Assembly (NCBI GenBank): GCA_949296425.1
Contig: CASFPN010000020.1
Location: 42,271 to 106,270 of the forward strand
Source: an uncultured bacterium
Lineage (GTDB): Bacteria > Cyanobacteriota > Vampirovibrionia > Gastranaerophilales > Gastranaerophilaceae
Length of the DNA stretch: 64,000 bases
Direction of reading: 5' to 3'
Of this stretch, positions 52,922-62,021 are shown piece by piece (position 1 is the stretch's first letter; every line of letters begins with the position of its first letter). Position numbers and translations under genes: made by a program. The notes under the pieces were generated by a model, which saw only the letters and a list, made by a program, of their open reading frames with translations, made no database searches and was not told where the DNA came from.

Positions 52922-53676
52922 ACGCAATCAAGCTCATTATCGACGGTTACGGAAAAATTTTTAAAGGAACTGACGCATTGTTAAAAAACATTTCGCTTTT
53001 TGCCCTAACAGGAATTTTATCTACAATTACCGTTTATTTTGAAGAAATTAAAGAAACCAAAACTATGCCCGCTGATATGTCTGTATTTTTTGCTGCCATA
53101 ATCGGATTTATTATTATATCAATTTATTTATACGGGTATACATTGAATTTTATGAACAAAGCTTTTTCTGTATCTGATGAAAATATCCTCCCTGATGTTA
53201 ATTTTGCTCCGGTCGGAATATTTTTTAAGGTTCTTCCTCTGACTATCGTATGGGTGCTATATACATGTGTAATTATCGCAATTATAGCACTGACAATTCC
53301 TTCAATACCTGTAATAAGCATTTTATTGGCGGTATTATTGGCAATAATACTGGTATTTGTAACATTTGTTTATGTTGCTTTTTGCGAAAACTTTGATGCG
53401 AAAGGTTTATTTGATATTACATTACCTTTTAAATTCTTAAAACCCGCAACAGGGATGCTCGTTATATTAGGTTTGTTATTCATACCTGTTGCAATATTAT
53501 CTTTAGTTCCCAGCTTACTTGCAGGCATCATTTTAGGTATTTCAGGTTTCGGAGGTACAAATATTCCGGCGTATGTAGGCGGACTGCTTGGCGGCTATTT
53601 CGGACTTATTGCACAACTTGTCTGGTATTATTGCCTTGTCCAGATCTACAGAGAAAAAATTAAACCTATTATGTAA
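52918..53676 (+). CDS. Membrane protein 3 of a tandem set of three
   Basis: 252 residues, six hydrophobic helices, no catalytic motif. The loop CENFDAKGLFDITLPFKFLKPA is shared with gene 1, and the Gly-rich last helices (GILLGISGFGG-like, VGGLLGGYFGLI) precede the common end YREKIKPIM. A good GAGAGGA site lies before the ATG. The 4-base overlap with gene 2 and the shared terminator show one transcript for all three. Tandem related subunits suggest a hetero-oligomeric membrane complex. Confidence 0.65.
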   Translation: MNAIKLIIDGYGKIFKGTDALLKNISLFALTGILSTITVYFEEIKETKTMPADMSVFFAAIIGFIIISIYLYGYTLNFMNKAFSVSDENILPDVNFAPVGIFFKVLPLTIVWVLYTCVIIAIIALTIPSIPVISILLAVLLAIILVFVTFVYVAFCENFDAKGLFDITLPFKFLKPATGMLVILGLLFIPVAILSLVPSLLAGIILGISGFGGTNIPAYVGGLLGGYFGLIAQLVWYYCLVQIYREKIKPIM

Positions 53677-53682
53677 CAAATG

Positions 53683-53706
53683 AGCGTCCTTATAGGACGC
53701 TTTTTT
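53683..53706 (+). terminator. Rho-independent terminator after the membrane-protein operon
   Basis: AGCGTCCT / AGGACGCT, an 8-bp stem with the loop TAT, followed by TTTTTT (53701-53706). The T-run overlaps the stop of the convergent 5'-nucleotidase gene. Confidence 0.85.
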
Positions 53707-55246
53707 AATCCGTAATTTTTATTCTTCCGTCATCTTTTATTTCAACAGGCTCAGGATGTCTTTTGAAATAATTTTCAATACACTTTGTTATATCAAAATC
53801 ATATTTTATTGCATTATCATAATTTTTGAGCATTGTAAAACCGTCATGCCCCTGACAGTAGTAGTCTGTCAGGGCTGTTTTATAAAACTTATCAGCTCTT
53901 GGATTGTTAATATCTATCGGATTTTCATTTCCGTTTTTGTCAATAAAAGATGCGCTTTTCAACTGTCCGTCTTTTGAAATAGTATATTTTAAGCCGGATA
54001 CATGCACAATACCTGGTTTATTATTGGTGTTTACAAGCGAGCGGGCAGACACTCGCAAAGCATCAACTATTTGTTTTTCCGAATACTCCGTAACAACAAT
54101 TTTGTTTTTAAACGGAGAAATATCCTCTAACCATCTGGTATCCAGATTACCTGCCTCAAAATAACCACGAATTGTTGCTGAGCCGAACAAAGCAATATCC
54201 GCATTAAGTTCATCTTTCATACAGTCACACATAAAATTTGCATGTCCGCTCGGATCTATAGAATCGTTAACCAGAGGCGGCGGAGCTGACTTTATGTGTC
54301 CGATAACACGAGGCTTTCCGACAATCTGCTCAAAAACATGCCTTGCCGGAACATTCCGTTTAAACCCGCGCGTACTTGTCACATTATTCTGAATTTTTGT
54401 TAATATTCCTTTAGGGTTAAATTCCACATTCAAAACCCCGAAAAACCTTCCGTCTCTGCCGGCCTGAGTTATTACAACAGGTTCTCCTGATTTTGAATAA
54501 AATAAATTGTATTCAGGTTTTACATTTTCCACAAGGTTATGCGAATGACCTCCAAGAATGATATCTATACCATCAGTTTCTCTGGCAATTCTTTGATCAT
54601 ATCCAAATCCTATATGAGATAATAAAATTATTTTATTTATCCCCTGTTTTTTTAAATTATCAACTTCTTCCTGAACATCTTTTATAGTATTTTCAATTCC
54701 GTCAACATTTAGTTCCTGAAAAATTTTTCCGTATTTTATTCTTGAAAATAAATCAACAGGAGAAATACCGATAACACCGTATTTGTGTCCGTTAATCTCC
54801 TGAATATAAGATTTTTGAACTTTTTTATACAGCGGATTATCCGGCTTTATATTAATATTGCACGCAAGCATCTTATATCCCATTTGCGGGATTAATTCTG
54901 ATATATGTTCATGCATATCAAATTCATGATTTCCCATGGCTGATGCCATAATCCCCATTATATTTTGCGCTTCGACCATAACTTTATTAGCTTCGACAGG
55001 TTCTCCAAGCTGAATATCTCCTGACGAAAATTTAAGTTTATCCGTTGGTTCCGAAGGCACAAAATGATCAAAAGCTCTGGAGGCTGTTATTGTTCGTTCA
55101 ATATTGATAGATTTCCCGTGAAAATCATTTATATAGAAAATGCTTGTTTTTATCGGTTTATTAGCTTCTGTTTTACCGTCCGGCAATTTGTTTTGAACTG
55201 CCTTATTTAACAAATTAGACTGTAAAGCATTTACGGGCGTTATCAT
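53705..55246 (-). CDS. 5'-nucleotidase / metallophosphatase (UshA-like) without an evident signal peptide
   Basis: 513 residues. Calcineurin-like N-terminal domain with the dinuclear metal motifs FYINDFHGK (D-x-H), FSSGDIQLGEP (GD), AMGNHEFD (GNHE), LLSHIGFGYD and LGGHSHN (GHxH). The C-terminal 5'-nucleotidase domain carries FGSATIRGYF and the substrate-binding YYCQGHDGFTMLKNY. Relatives are normally exported, but here the first ~35 residues are polar (ITPVNALQSNLLNKAVQNK) with no hydrophobic core. It may act in the cytoplasm or leave by another route. GAGGGAA lies before the ATG. Confidence 0.85.
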   Translation of the reverse strand: MITPVNALQSNLLNKAVQNKLPDGKTEANKPIKTSIFYINDFHGKSINIERTITASRAFDHFVPSEPTDKLKFSSGDIQLGEPVEANKVMVEAQNIMGIMASAMGNHEFDMHEHISELIPQMGYKMLACNINIKPDNPLYKKVQKSYIQEINGHKYGVIGISPVDLFSRIKYGKIFQELNVDGIENTIKDVQEEVDNLKKQGINKIILLSHIGFGYDQRIARETDGIDIILGGHSHNLVENVKPEYNLFYSKSGEPVVITQAGRDGRFFGVLNVEFNPKGILTKIQNNVTSTRGFKRNVPARHVFEQIVGKPRVIGHIKSAPPPLVNDSIDPSGHANFMCDCMKDELNADIALFGSATIRGYFEAGNLDTRWLEDISPFKNKIVVTEYSEKQIVDALRVSARSLVNTNNKPGIVHVSGLKYTISKDGQLKSASFIDKNGNENPIDINNPRADKFYKTALTDYYCQGHDGFTMLKNYDNAIKYDFDITKCIENYFKRHPEPVEIKDDGRIKITD

Positions 55247-55323
55247 TTATAAGGTTCCCTCTATCATGAAACGCCCTGAAAAAATTTTTTGCTATTAAAA
55301 ATTTAAATACTTTACAAAAATTA

Positions 55324-55560
55324 TTAATCAAACTCCATAATCTGGATTTTCCAATATTTTGAAAGTTCCAGTTTCAAAAGTTCCGCATCTCCGTCAACTT
55401 CTAAAAGAACAATACCTCTATTAAGACAAACCTGTTCTTTTGATGGGTGAAGTCCGATTCTTGTTCTTATTTCACATCCGAAATCGGTTAAAATTTTTTG
55501 AAATTCAATAGCTGTTTCAAGCCTGTTTTCTAGTGCTACACCTATTATTGTTATTGTCAT
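55324..55560 (-). CDS. Small ACT-like protein, putative iron-only hydrogenase system regulator (TM1266-like)
   Basis: 78 residues from ATG 55560, chosen because AAGGAG lies right before it. The sequence ITIIGVALENRLETAIEFQKIL, RTRIGLHPSKEQV and IVLLEVDGDAELLKLELSKYW follows the pattern of small TM1266-type proteins (VGIxVENRE..., xRMGL-P-KE, hydrophobic strand, short helix). Those are often found with [FeFe]-hydrogenase maturation genes. hydG is in this window but 32 kb away. The match is from memory of the family pattern and needs a search. Confidence 0.5.
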   Translation of the reverse strand: MTITIIGVALENRLETAIEFQKILTDFGCEIRTRIGLHPSKEQVCLNRGIVLLEVDGDAELLKLELSKYWKIQIMEFD

Positions 55561-55622
55561 ATATTCTCCTTTTTTAACATATCTTATGTCAATGTACACA
55601 GCAAAATAATAAAAATTTATAA

Positions 55623-55657
55623 AAAAAATAACACCCGCAATCGGGTGCTATTTTTAT
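55623..55657 (-). terminator. Rho-independent terminator
   Basis: CACCCG / CGGGTG stem (55632-55637, 55642-55647), loop CAAT, in an A-run/T-run setting (AAAAAATAA...TATTTTT). It lies 16 bases after the stop of the minus-strand gene at 55673. Confidence 0.75.
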
Positions 55658-55672
55658 TAATTTTTTGATGAG

Positions 55673-55990
55673 TTATTGATTATTTTCCAGCTCATCCATA
55701 GCTTGAAGCTGTTTTTTCTTGTAATTGTGGATTACCGCATCTACAAGAAGCTCATAAGATTTCATATTCTCAATATTCGGGAATTCCTCTTTGAGTTGTT
55801 CTCTGACCATTGCTTCCAGCTTACGTTCGTCAGAACTTGATTTTAATTCGTCAACTCCGCTAATCAACCTTACATAATCGGGAGATGATTTATCAATATT
55901 ATGATTCATAAAATTTAACCAGCGAAGCTTCGGGCTAATCTGCTGTTTTAAAGTTTTTACAATCTTTAAATTTTTAAATCGGTTTAGCAT
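55673..55990 (-). CDS. Hypothetical protein, 105 aa
   Basis: No family recognised. Soluble, highly charged and probably all-helical; a basic N-terminus (NRFKNLKIVKTLKQQISPKLRW) is followed by acidic/basic helices (SSSDERKLEAMVREQLKEEF, ELLVDAVIHNYKKKQLQAMDELENN). GGAG precedes the ATG and the terminator at 55623-55657 follows, so it is likely a real single gene. Confidence 0.55.
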   Translation of the reverse strand: MLNRFKNLKIVKTLKQQISPKLRWLNFMNHNIDKSSPDYVRLISGVDELKSSSDERKLEAMVREQLKEEFPNIENMKSYELLVDAVIHNYKKKQLQAMDELENNQ

Positions 55991-56103
55991 TTGCTGACTC
56001 CTACCATTAATTTATTGTTTAAAATTTGATTACCTTCTTTGTATTATTTTAAAGTATCCTGAAAAAAATAATTTACTTTTTTACAAAGATTGTTTACAAT
56101 TCT

Positions 56104-58149
56104 TTATAATTTGCTGAAATCCGCAAGCCTGCAATATTTTGATTTTAACAAAGTCAGAAGCGCAAGTCTGTTATCTTTAACATTTTCATCTTTATCCATG
56201 ACAAGAACATCGTTAAAGAATTTTTCAACCGACGGATTAATTTCTTCAAGCTGCTTTAAATAAACATCATAGCCCATATCATCGCTCAACGTGTTAATTT
56301 GCTCAAGAAGCATTGCTTCGGCCGGCTCTCTGAAAAGATTTTTGTTAACTGTTTTTTTAGAATCTTCTTTCAATATTCTCAGAACTCTATTTGCACTCTC
56401 TAGCATTGCAGGCGAATCAAGCTGTGATACAACATCTACACGTTTAATATAATCTGTCAAATCTATCAGCGGATTAATATTCGCAGCACAAGCTTCCAGA
56501 ACATTTTTAGGATATTTTTCAGATAAAAGAATTATCAATCTTTGAATAAAAAATTCATAAATTTCATCCGTAACTTTGCCTGAAAGCCTGTTTGTACAAG
56601 AACCTGCAAAATTTTTCACTTTATCCAAAACATTTTTTCCTTCACCTGAAACAGGAAGAAGCAGTAAAGTTTCATTGATTAATTTTGTTAAATCAATTTT
56701 CAAATTATTTGCAAGAATTGTTCTTATAATACCTAAAGCTGCACGGCGTACCCCTAACGGGTCTGATGAACCTGTCGGTTTTTTACCTTCTGCAAATACA
56801 GCGCAAATATTATCTATTTTATCTGCTATACCGACAATCTGGCCTTCTTTTGTTTTTGCAATTTCTCCGTCAGCATTGAGCGGGAAATAATGTTCTTTTA
56901 TACCTTCACAAACGCATTCAGGTTCTCCGGACACTCTTGCATAATCAGCACCGATAAAACCTTGAAGTTCAGTAAATTCAAAAACAAGTTTAGTCGCAAG
57001 ATCTGCTTTTGCTAAAAGTGCAGTTCTTTCTATAGTCGAATTATCCCCTGCAATAAGTTTAGATAACATAACAAGTCTTTGAGCCTTGTCATACATTGTC
57101 CCCATACCTTTTTGGAAGGTCATACCTTTCAATTCTTCAACATAACTTTCTAGAGGTTTTGCAGTGTCTTCGTTAAAAAAGAATACCGCATCATCAAGAC
57201 GAGCTTTTATTACACGTACATTACCGGCTTTTATATTTTCAAATTCATCGCCGATATAATTTGTCATTGTTATAAATTTGTTGATAAGTTTGCCGTCTTT
57301 ATAAAGGGCAAAATATCTCTGATGAACAGCCATTACAGTAACAACAAGTTCTTCCGGCAGTTTTAGATATTCTTCAGAAAATTCACATACCACAGGCACC
57401 GGATATTCAGTAATAAATGTAACTTCTTCCAGTAAATCATCGGTATAATAAGGGGTTGCACCCAGTTTTTCAGCTTCTTCTTGTGCTTTTTCTATAATTC
57501 TTTGTTTACGTTCGTTTTGATCGACTATTACACAGCAGTTGCGCATAATTTCGACATAGTCATCGGGATTATTAATATAAACATTCTGCTGGGCAAATCT
57601 ATGACCGCGTGTAACATTTGAAGATTCTTTATCAATAATTTTTATTTTAACTTCATCTCTGTCAAGAATTGATACAATCCATCTTATGGGACGCGAGAAT
57701 TTTTCATCATTGTCTGACCATCTCATAAAATGTGAACCTTGGAGTTTTAAAACAATTGATGGAACATTTTCCTGCAAAAGTTCAACAATAGATTTGCCTT
57801 TAATTGTAACTTTGGCATGGATGTAATCATCTTCAATATATAAATCTTCTGGAGTTAAATTATTTTTACGGCAAAAACCTTCACCGGCTTTTGTTAAATT
57901 ACCTTGTTCATCATAAGCAACTTTTTTTACCGGACCTTTAATAATTTTTACTTCATCTTTACTTTCTTTATCCAAACCTGAGACAATCACTGCAAGACGC
58001 CTCGGAGTTGCATATACTTGAACTTCTTCAAATTCAACTTTATTTGAATTTAAAAAGTTTTCAAAACCGTTTTTCAATTGTTGAATTGCAGACGGGATAA
58101 ACTTATAAGGTAATTCTTCACATCCGACTTCCAATAAATATTTACTCAT
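56104..58149 (-). CDS. glyS: Glycyl-tRNA synthetase beta subunit
   Basis: Beta chain of the alpha2-beta2 bacterial GlyRS, required for tRNA binding and aminoacylation. 681 residues, the family length. It opens LLEVGCEELPYKFIPSA, then VYATPRRLAVIV, GSHFMRWSDNDEKFSRPIRWIV, VTVMAVHQRYFALY, the HD-like region (AERTALLAKADLATKLVFEFTELQGFIGADYAR given by its parts KADLATKLV and LQGFIGADYAR) and DPLGVRRAALGIIR. AGGACAGAG precedes the ATG. glyQ is not in the window. Confidence 0.96.
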   Translation of the reverse strand: MSKYLLEVGCEELPYKFIPSAIQQLKNGFENFLNSNKVEFEEVQVYATPRRLAVIVSGLDKESKDEVKIIKGPVKKVAYDEQGNLTKAGEGFCRKNNLTPEDLYIEDDYIHAKVTIKGKSIVELLQENVPSIVLKLQGSHFMRWSDNDEKFSRPIRWIVSILDRDEVKIKIIDKESSNVTRGHRFAQQNVYINNPDDYVEIMRNCCVIVDQNERKQRIIEKAQEEAEKLGATPYYTDDLLEEVTFITEYPVPVVCEFSEEYLKLPEELVVTVMAVHQRYFALYKDGKLINKFITMTNYIGDEFENIKAGNVRVIKARLDDAVFFFNEDTAKPLESYVEELKGMTFQKGMGTMYDKAQRLVMLSKLIAGDNSTIERTALLAKADLATKLVFEFTELQGFIGADYARVSGEPECVCEGIKEHYFPLNADGEIAKTKEGQIVGIADKIDNICAVFAEGKKPTGSSDPLGVRRAALGIIRTILANNLKIDLTKLINETLLLLPVSGEGKNVLDKVKNFAGSCTNRLSGKVTDEIYEFFIQRLIILLSEKYPKNVLEACAANINPLIDLTDYIKRVDVVSQLDSPAMLESANRVLRILKEDSKKTVNKNLFREPAEAMLLEQINTLSDDMGYDVYLKQLEEINPSVEKFFNDVLVMDKDENVKDNRLALLTLLKSKYCRLADFSKL

Positions 58150-58215
58150 TCTCTGTCCTTTTTTATGTTAATAGCTTTAATACAATTATAATTTCTGAAA
58201 GAATAATGTAAAGTA

Positions 58216-59868
58216 TTAAGGATTAAGTGCATCTTCAAAATCTTCACTTTTATATTCAATTTCTTTCAAATCAGACGGTTGATAGGTACCATCCTCCATT
58301 TTTGCATAAATCCCGCATCTTTCATACATATTATCGGTTACTTCCTGAACAAAATTCGCAATATCCGCTCCTGTATATGATAAAATATGCATTTTAGTTG
58401 CAAAGTAATCTTTATCAATATCATCAGAAAGTTTTTTATCTTTCAAATAAAAATTCAGAATATCAAGACAACCTGCTTTGTCAGGCTTTTTAACTTCTAT
58501 AAGATTTCCAAGACGACCGCTTCTTTTGATAGCACTGTCAATCATATCAGGTCTGTTTGTTGTACCTATAATTGCAACTCTTGCGTTATTTTTTTCAAGT
58601 CTGTCAATCAATGTCAAAAATTGCGAAACAACATTATTATTCGGAACGTTATTATTACCTTCTCTGCGCACAGCCAGCAGGGCATCAATTTCATCAATAA
58701 ACAGCAGCGACGGCTGATTATCCTCAAGTTCCTTAAACACTTTACGCCACAAAGCTTCTGATTCTCCAAAATGCGAACGTTCTAGTTCTTTTGAATCAAT
58801 TTTTATAAAATGAATATCTTCGCCCTTACGTTTTTTGGCTTCACCGATAACAGCGAGAGCGAGAAGTGTCTTACCGGTTCCTGGAGCACCGTATAATATG
58901 GTTCCCCTGTTCATCAACCCCGGAAAAGCTTCGGGGTATAAAAGAGGAAATAGAACTTTCTTTTTTACAAGTTCTATCGTATCATCCATGCCTGCAATAT
59001 CAGCAAAAGTCCGGTAAGGAATATTTGTTGATTTTGTATCTAATTTTGATTTATTTTTTAAAGTATCAACAAGAACACTTACCTGATTATTTAAATTTAT
59101 GCCGGACAATTGTTCAGATTTTTCAGCCGGTTTTCGTATAATAAAGCCGTTTTCAAGTTTACATCCATCGGTAAAGAAACTTTCTACGGGGAATTTTGCA
59201 TCATAATAAATCAAATTTGTCTCTTTTTCCGTTTTTAAAAGCCTGAATCTGTTTTTATCAGCTGTTTCGATTAAATCATTATATTTTGCCGGAATATTAT
59301 GCGTCAACCAGCAATATGAATCTTTTCTCTCATCATTTGAAAGATTTCTTGATTCTCCATGAGTATAAAAATGATTTTTATCCATCCTTGCAATCAAAAA
59401 TGTATTTGACGCATTTTCTTCTTGTATGACGTACACATATTTAATATTCTTAGGATTTGGGAGAAAATTATTTTCTTTTGTTAAAGCACGTTGAACATTA
59501 AGTTTAAAAAACGCGCTATCCATATCCCCTATGGCAATTAAAGATTCATCATCCAACCTGTGTAATGTATCGCCTATTTTTAGCGAAAGGAGAATACCAT
59601 TTGCATTAAGTCCTTTCAAAGAATCTAAAGTTACATTCTGGAATTCTAAACTTTTATCATCATCAGGATTTTTAGAGCAGTTATCGTTATTATCTATATC
59701 ATCAGACCGCTTTACTGATTTTGCTTTATCAGATTTCCTTGAAAACCAGCCGGTGAAAGAAACATAGTCATGCGGTATTATATCTCTGCGGAATAAGTGA
59801 GGCTGAATCCTTTTATAATTGGTTATACTCTTTGTTTGATAACACGTGTTTATTGAATAAATTTTCAT
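58216..59868 (-). CDS. AAA+ ATPase, Cdc48/FtsH-like, with FTG-type N-terminus
   Basis: 550 residues. A polar N-terminus (KIYSINTCYQTKSIT) leads to HDYVSFTGWFS near residue 36, then a ~240-residue region of unknown fold. The AAA+ module begins near 285: YRTFADIAGMDDTIELVKKKV, Walker A YGAPGTGKTLLAL, pore-loop region ELERSHFGESE, Walker B LLFIDEIDALL, sensor 1 IGTTNRPDMID and the arginine SGRLGNLIEV. A single AAA module with a helical lid and TGADIANFVQEV end. It probably unfolds or remodels a protein target, with the unknown N-domain choosing it. Confidence 0.85.
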   Translation of the reverse strand: MKIYSINTCYQTKSITNYKRIQPHLFRRDIIPHDYVSFTGWFSRKSDKAKSVKRSDDIDNNDNCSKNPDDDKSLEFQNVTLDSLKGLNANGILLSLKIGDTLHRLDDESLIAIGDMDSAFFKLNVQRALTKENNFLPNPKNIKYVYVIQEENASNTFLIARMDKNHFYTHGESRNLSNDERKDSYCWLTHNIPAKYNDLIETADKNRFRLLKTEKETNLIYYDAKFPVESFFTDGCKLENGFIIRKPAEKSEQLSGINLNNQVSVLVDTLKNKSKLDTKSTNIPYRTFADIAGMDDTIELVKKKVLFPLLYPEAFPGLMNRGTILYGAPGTGKTLLALAVIGEAKKRKGEDIHFIKIDSKELERSHFGESEALWRKVFKELEDNQPSLLFIDEIDALLAVRREGNNNVPNNNVVSQFLTLIDRLEKNNARVAIIGTTNRPDMIDSAIKRSGRLGNLIEVKKPDKAGCLDILNFYLKDKKLSDDIDKDYFATKMHILSYTGADIANFVQEVTDNMYERCGIYAKMEDGTYQPSDLKEIEYKSEDFEDALNP

Positions 59869-59966
59869 ATTACTAATTAAAACTTAAAAAAAAATTTTTT
59901 GCTATTAATAAGCCTTTATTTTTATGTTAAAATTTAATTAATAGAAATAGAAAGAGGTATAAACTT

Positions 59967-60716
59967 ATGTCAGGACACTCAAAATGGTCAACCATTAAAC
60001 ATAAAAAAGCAAAAGTGGATTCACAACGCGCAGTTGTATTCCAAAAATATTCAAGAGAATTAATCGTATCCGCAAGATTAGGCGGTCCTGATCCTGCAGG
60101 AAACTTCAGATTAAGAACTGCTATTGAAAAAGCAAAAGCTGCAGGTCTTCCTAACGACAATATTAAACGCGCAATTGAAAAAGGCGCAGGAGCAGGAGCT
60201 GCTGAAAACTACGAAGAATTAATCTATGAAGGCTATGCAGCCGGCGGAGTTGCAGTTGTAATAGAAGCCATGACAGACAACAGAAACAGAACTGCAGGTG
60301 ATATAAGAAGCTTTTTCACAAAATATAACGGCAGCTTAGGGGCCACAGGCTGTGTCGGCTGGATGTTTGACCAGCGCGGCGTAATAACTTTTGATGAAAA
60401 CGTGGATTTTGATAAACTCTTTGAAACTGCAACTAATCTTGATGCCCTTGATGTTACGGAAGAAGATGAAGCTTATAAAGTTTTGACAACTCCCGAAAGT
60501 TTTCAATCAGTTGTTGAAGGATTGGAAAAAGAAGGGTTTAAGCCTCAATCAGCAGAACTTGTGCGAATCCCGCAAAATACAATCGAAATCACGGATGAAA
60601 AAACTGCCGATCAAATTTTAAAATTGCTGGATAAACTTGAAGAACATGATGACGTTCAAAATGTCTATGCTAACTGCGATATATCAGACGATATTTTACA
60701 AAAATTAGAAAATTAA
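59967..60716 (+). CDS. yebC: YebC/PmpR-family (TACO1) protein
   Basis: 249 residues, full length. Opens with the family signature MSGHSKWSTIKHKKAKVD, then the GGPDPAGNFRLRTAIEKAKAAGLP-type segment (GPDPAGNFRL) and DNIKRAIEKG, YEGYAAGGVAVVIEAMTDN, NGSLGATGCVGWMF. Members have been described both as transcription regulators and as ribosome-associated factors that help at proline stretches. GAGGT precedes the ATG. Followed one base later by a GGDEF gene, with which it may be co-transcribed. Confidence 0.95.
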   Translation: MSGHSKWSTIKHKKAKVDSQRAVVFQKYSRELIVSARLGGPDPAGNFRLRTAIEKAKAAGLPNDNIKRAIEKGAGAGAAENYEELIYEGYAAGGVAVVIEAMTDNRNRTAGDIRSFFTKYNGSLGATGCVGWMFDQRGVITFDENVDFDKLFETATNLDALDVTEEDEAYKVLTTPESFQSVVEGLEKEGFKPQSAELVRIPQNTIEITDEKTADQILKLLDKLEEHDDVQNVYANCDISDDILQKLEN

Positions 60717-60717
60717 T

Positions 60718-62019
60718 ATGATTGATAATCTGAGACAAATATTTAAATTCCTTGACGGAGCTTCAAATATTCAAAGCATTATGAATGTTCTGGAAGAAGT
60801 ATTTCCGCTCAATGCAGTATATATTTATGACCCAACAACAGAATCTTTAAGAGATTTTTCAAAAAGCTGGATGTTAATAAAATCAAAAGAACTTAACAAC
60901 GTCTTTCAAAATTTGGAAAACAAAAAATATATTGTTGAAGGGAATTTTTCATACTACGCACTTTCTAATAACGGGCAGATAATAGGAATGCTTGAGTTTA
61001 CTGACAAACTTCACAGCAGGCTGCTTGAATTTCTTGAACTTTCAATATTCTGTATATCTTTAAAAATTCAAAATATCATACTGAATGAACGAATGCAGAA
61101 AAATATTGATTTTCACGATTCAATGAAAAATATCGCAAAAATTATTGAAACACAGTATGAAATTAATTACATAATACCTATTATTGGTGAAATGATAGAT
61201 AAATTTGTTTCAGATCATCTTGTTTATATCTTCATTGACAACAAACTTGTCTGGCCGTCAGCATGCAAAGATGAAAAAATCTACGAACTTATAAAATGTT
61301 TAAATAACGATTCCGAATATATACTGACACCAGATAAAAAAATAGGACTGTTCCCGTTAATAAGCGAGCATAAACTACTCGGCTGTATTGTAACCAAAAG
61401 TACTGACTCTTTTTTAAGTGAAAAAGAGATAGAATATCTTGAACAGCTTTCAAAACAGGCCGCAACAACAATAAACCGCGCAAATGTTTATGCTGAAATT
61501 TTAAAACATGCAACTCTTGACGCTTTAACAGGTTTTTATAACAGAAGACAGCTTGAAGAACGTATAAAACAAGAAGTTTCGGCCGCGAAAAGACAAAAAA
61601 GAAATCTATGTTCAGTTATGATTGATATAGACTTTTTCAAAAATATTAATGACAATTACGGACATGCAGCAGGTGATCTTGTCTTGAAAACAGTTTCGCG
61701 TGTAATAAAACTTCAGCTCAGAGATTACGATATAGCTGGCAGATACGGAGGAGAAGAATTCGTAATTCTTCTGCCGTTTACAAAACTTGAAGAAGCTTCA
61801 ATGGTTGCGGAAAGGCTCCGCAAAACCGTTGAAAAGACTAAAATTGATATTTCGAAAATTAATCCTGATTCACATATTAAAAATATCAGTGTTACAATAA
61901 GTCTTGGAGTTCATCAATACAAACAGGAAGAAAACGAAGAAGAATTTATTGAAAATGCTGATAAAGCACTATATGAAGCTAAAAACAGCGGTCGTAATAA
62001 AGCTGTTACAAAGGAATAA
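60718..62019 (+). CDS. GGDEF diguanylate cyclase with N-terminal GAF-like sensor
   Basis: 433 residues, soluble. The first ~260 residues look like one or two GAF-type sensor domains (NAVYIYDPTTESLRDFS; KKIGLFPLISEHKLLGCI; LEQLSKQAATTINRANVY). The GGDEF domain begins at DALTGFYNRRQLEERI; the active-site loop is AGRYGGEEFVILLPF (GGEEF, active form) and the Mg-binding MIDIDFFKNINDNYGH is intact. So it should make c-di-GMP in response to a cytoplasmic signal. No RxxD inhibitory site stands out before the loop. It starts one base after the yebC stop and is followed by tsaE. Confidence 0.92.
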   Translation: MIDNLRQIFKFLDGASNIQSIMNVLEEVFPLNAVYIYDPTTESLRDFSKSWMLIKSKELNNVFQNLENKKYIVEGNFSYYALSNNGQIIGMLEFTDKLHSRLLEFLELSIFCISLKIQNIILNERMQKNIDFHDSMKNIAKIIETQYEINYIIPIIGEMIDKFVSDHLVYIFIDNKLVWPSACKDEKIYELIKCLNNDSEYILTPDKKIGLFPLISEHKLLGCIVTKSTDSFLSEKEIEYLEQLSKQAATTINRANVYAEILKHATLDALTGFYNRRQLEERIKQEVSAAKRQKRNLCSVMIDIDFFKNINDNYGHAAGDLVLKTVSRVIKLQLRDYDIAGRYGGEEFVILLPFTKLEEASMVAERLRKTVEKTKIDISKINPDSHIKNISVTISLGVHQYKQEENEEEFIENADKALYEAKNSGRNKAVTKE

Positions 62020-62021
62020 AA

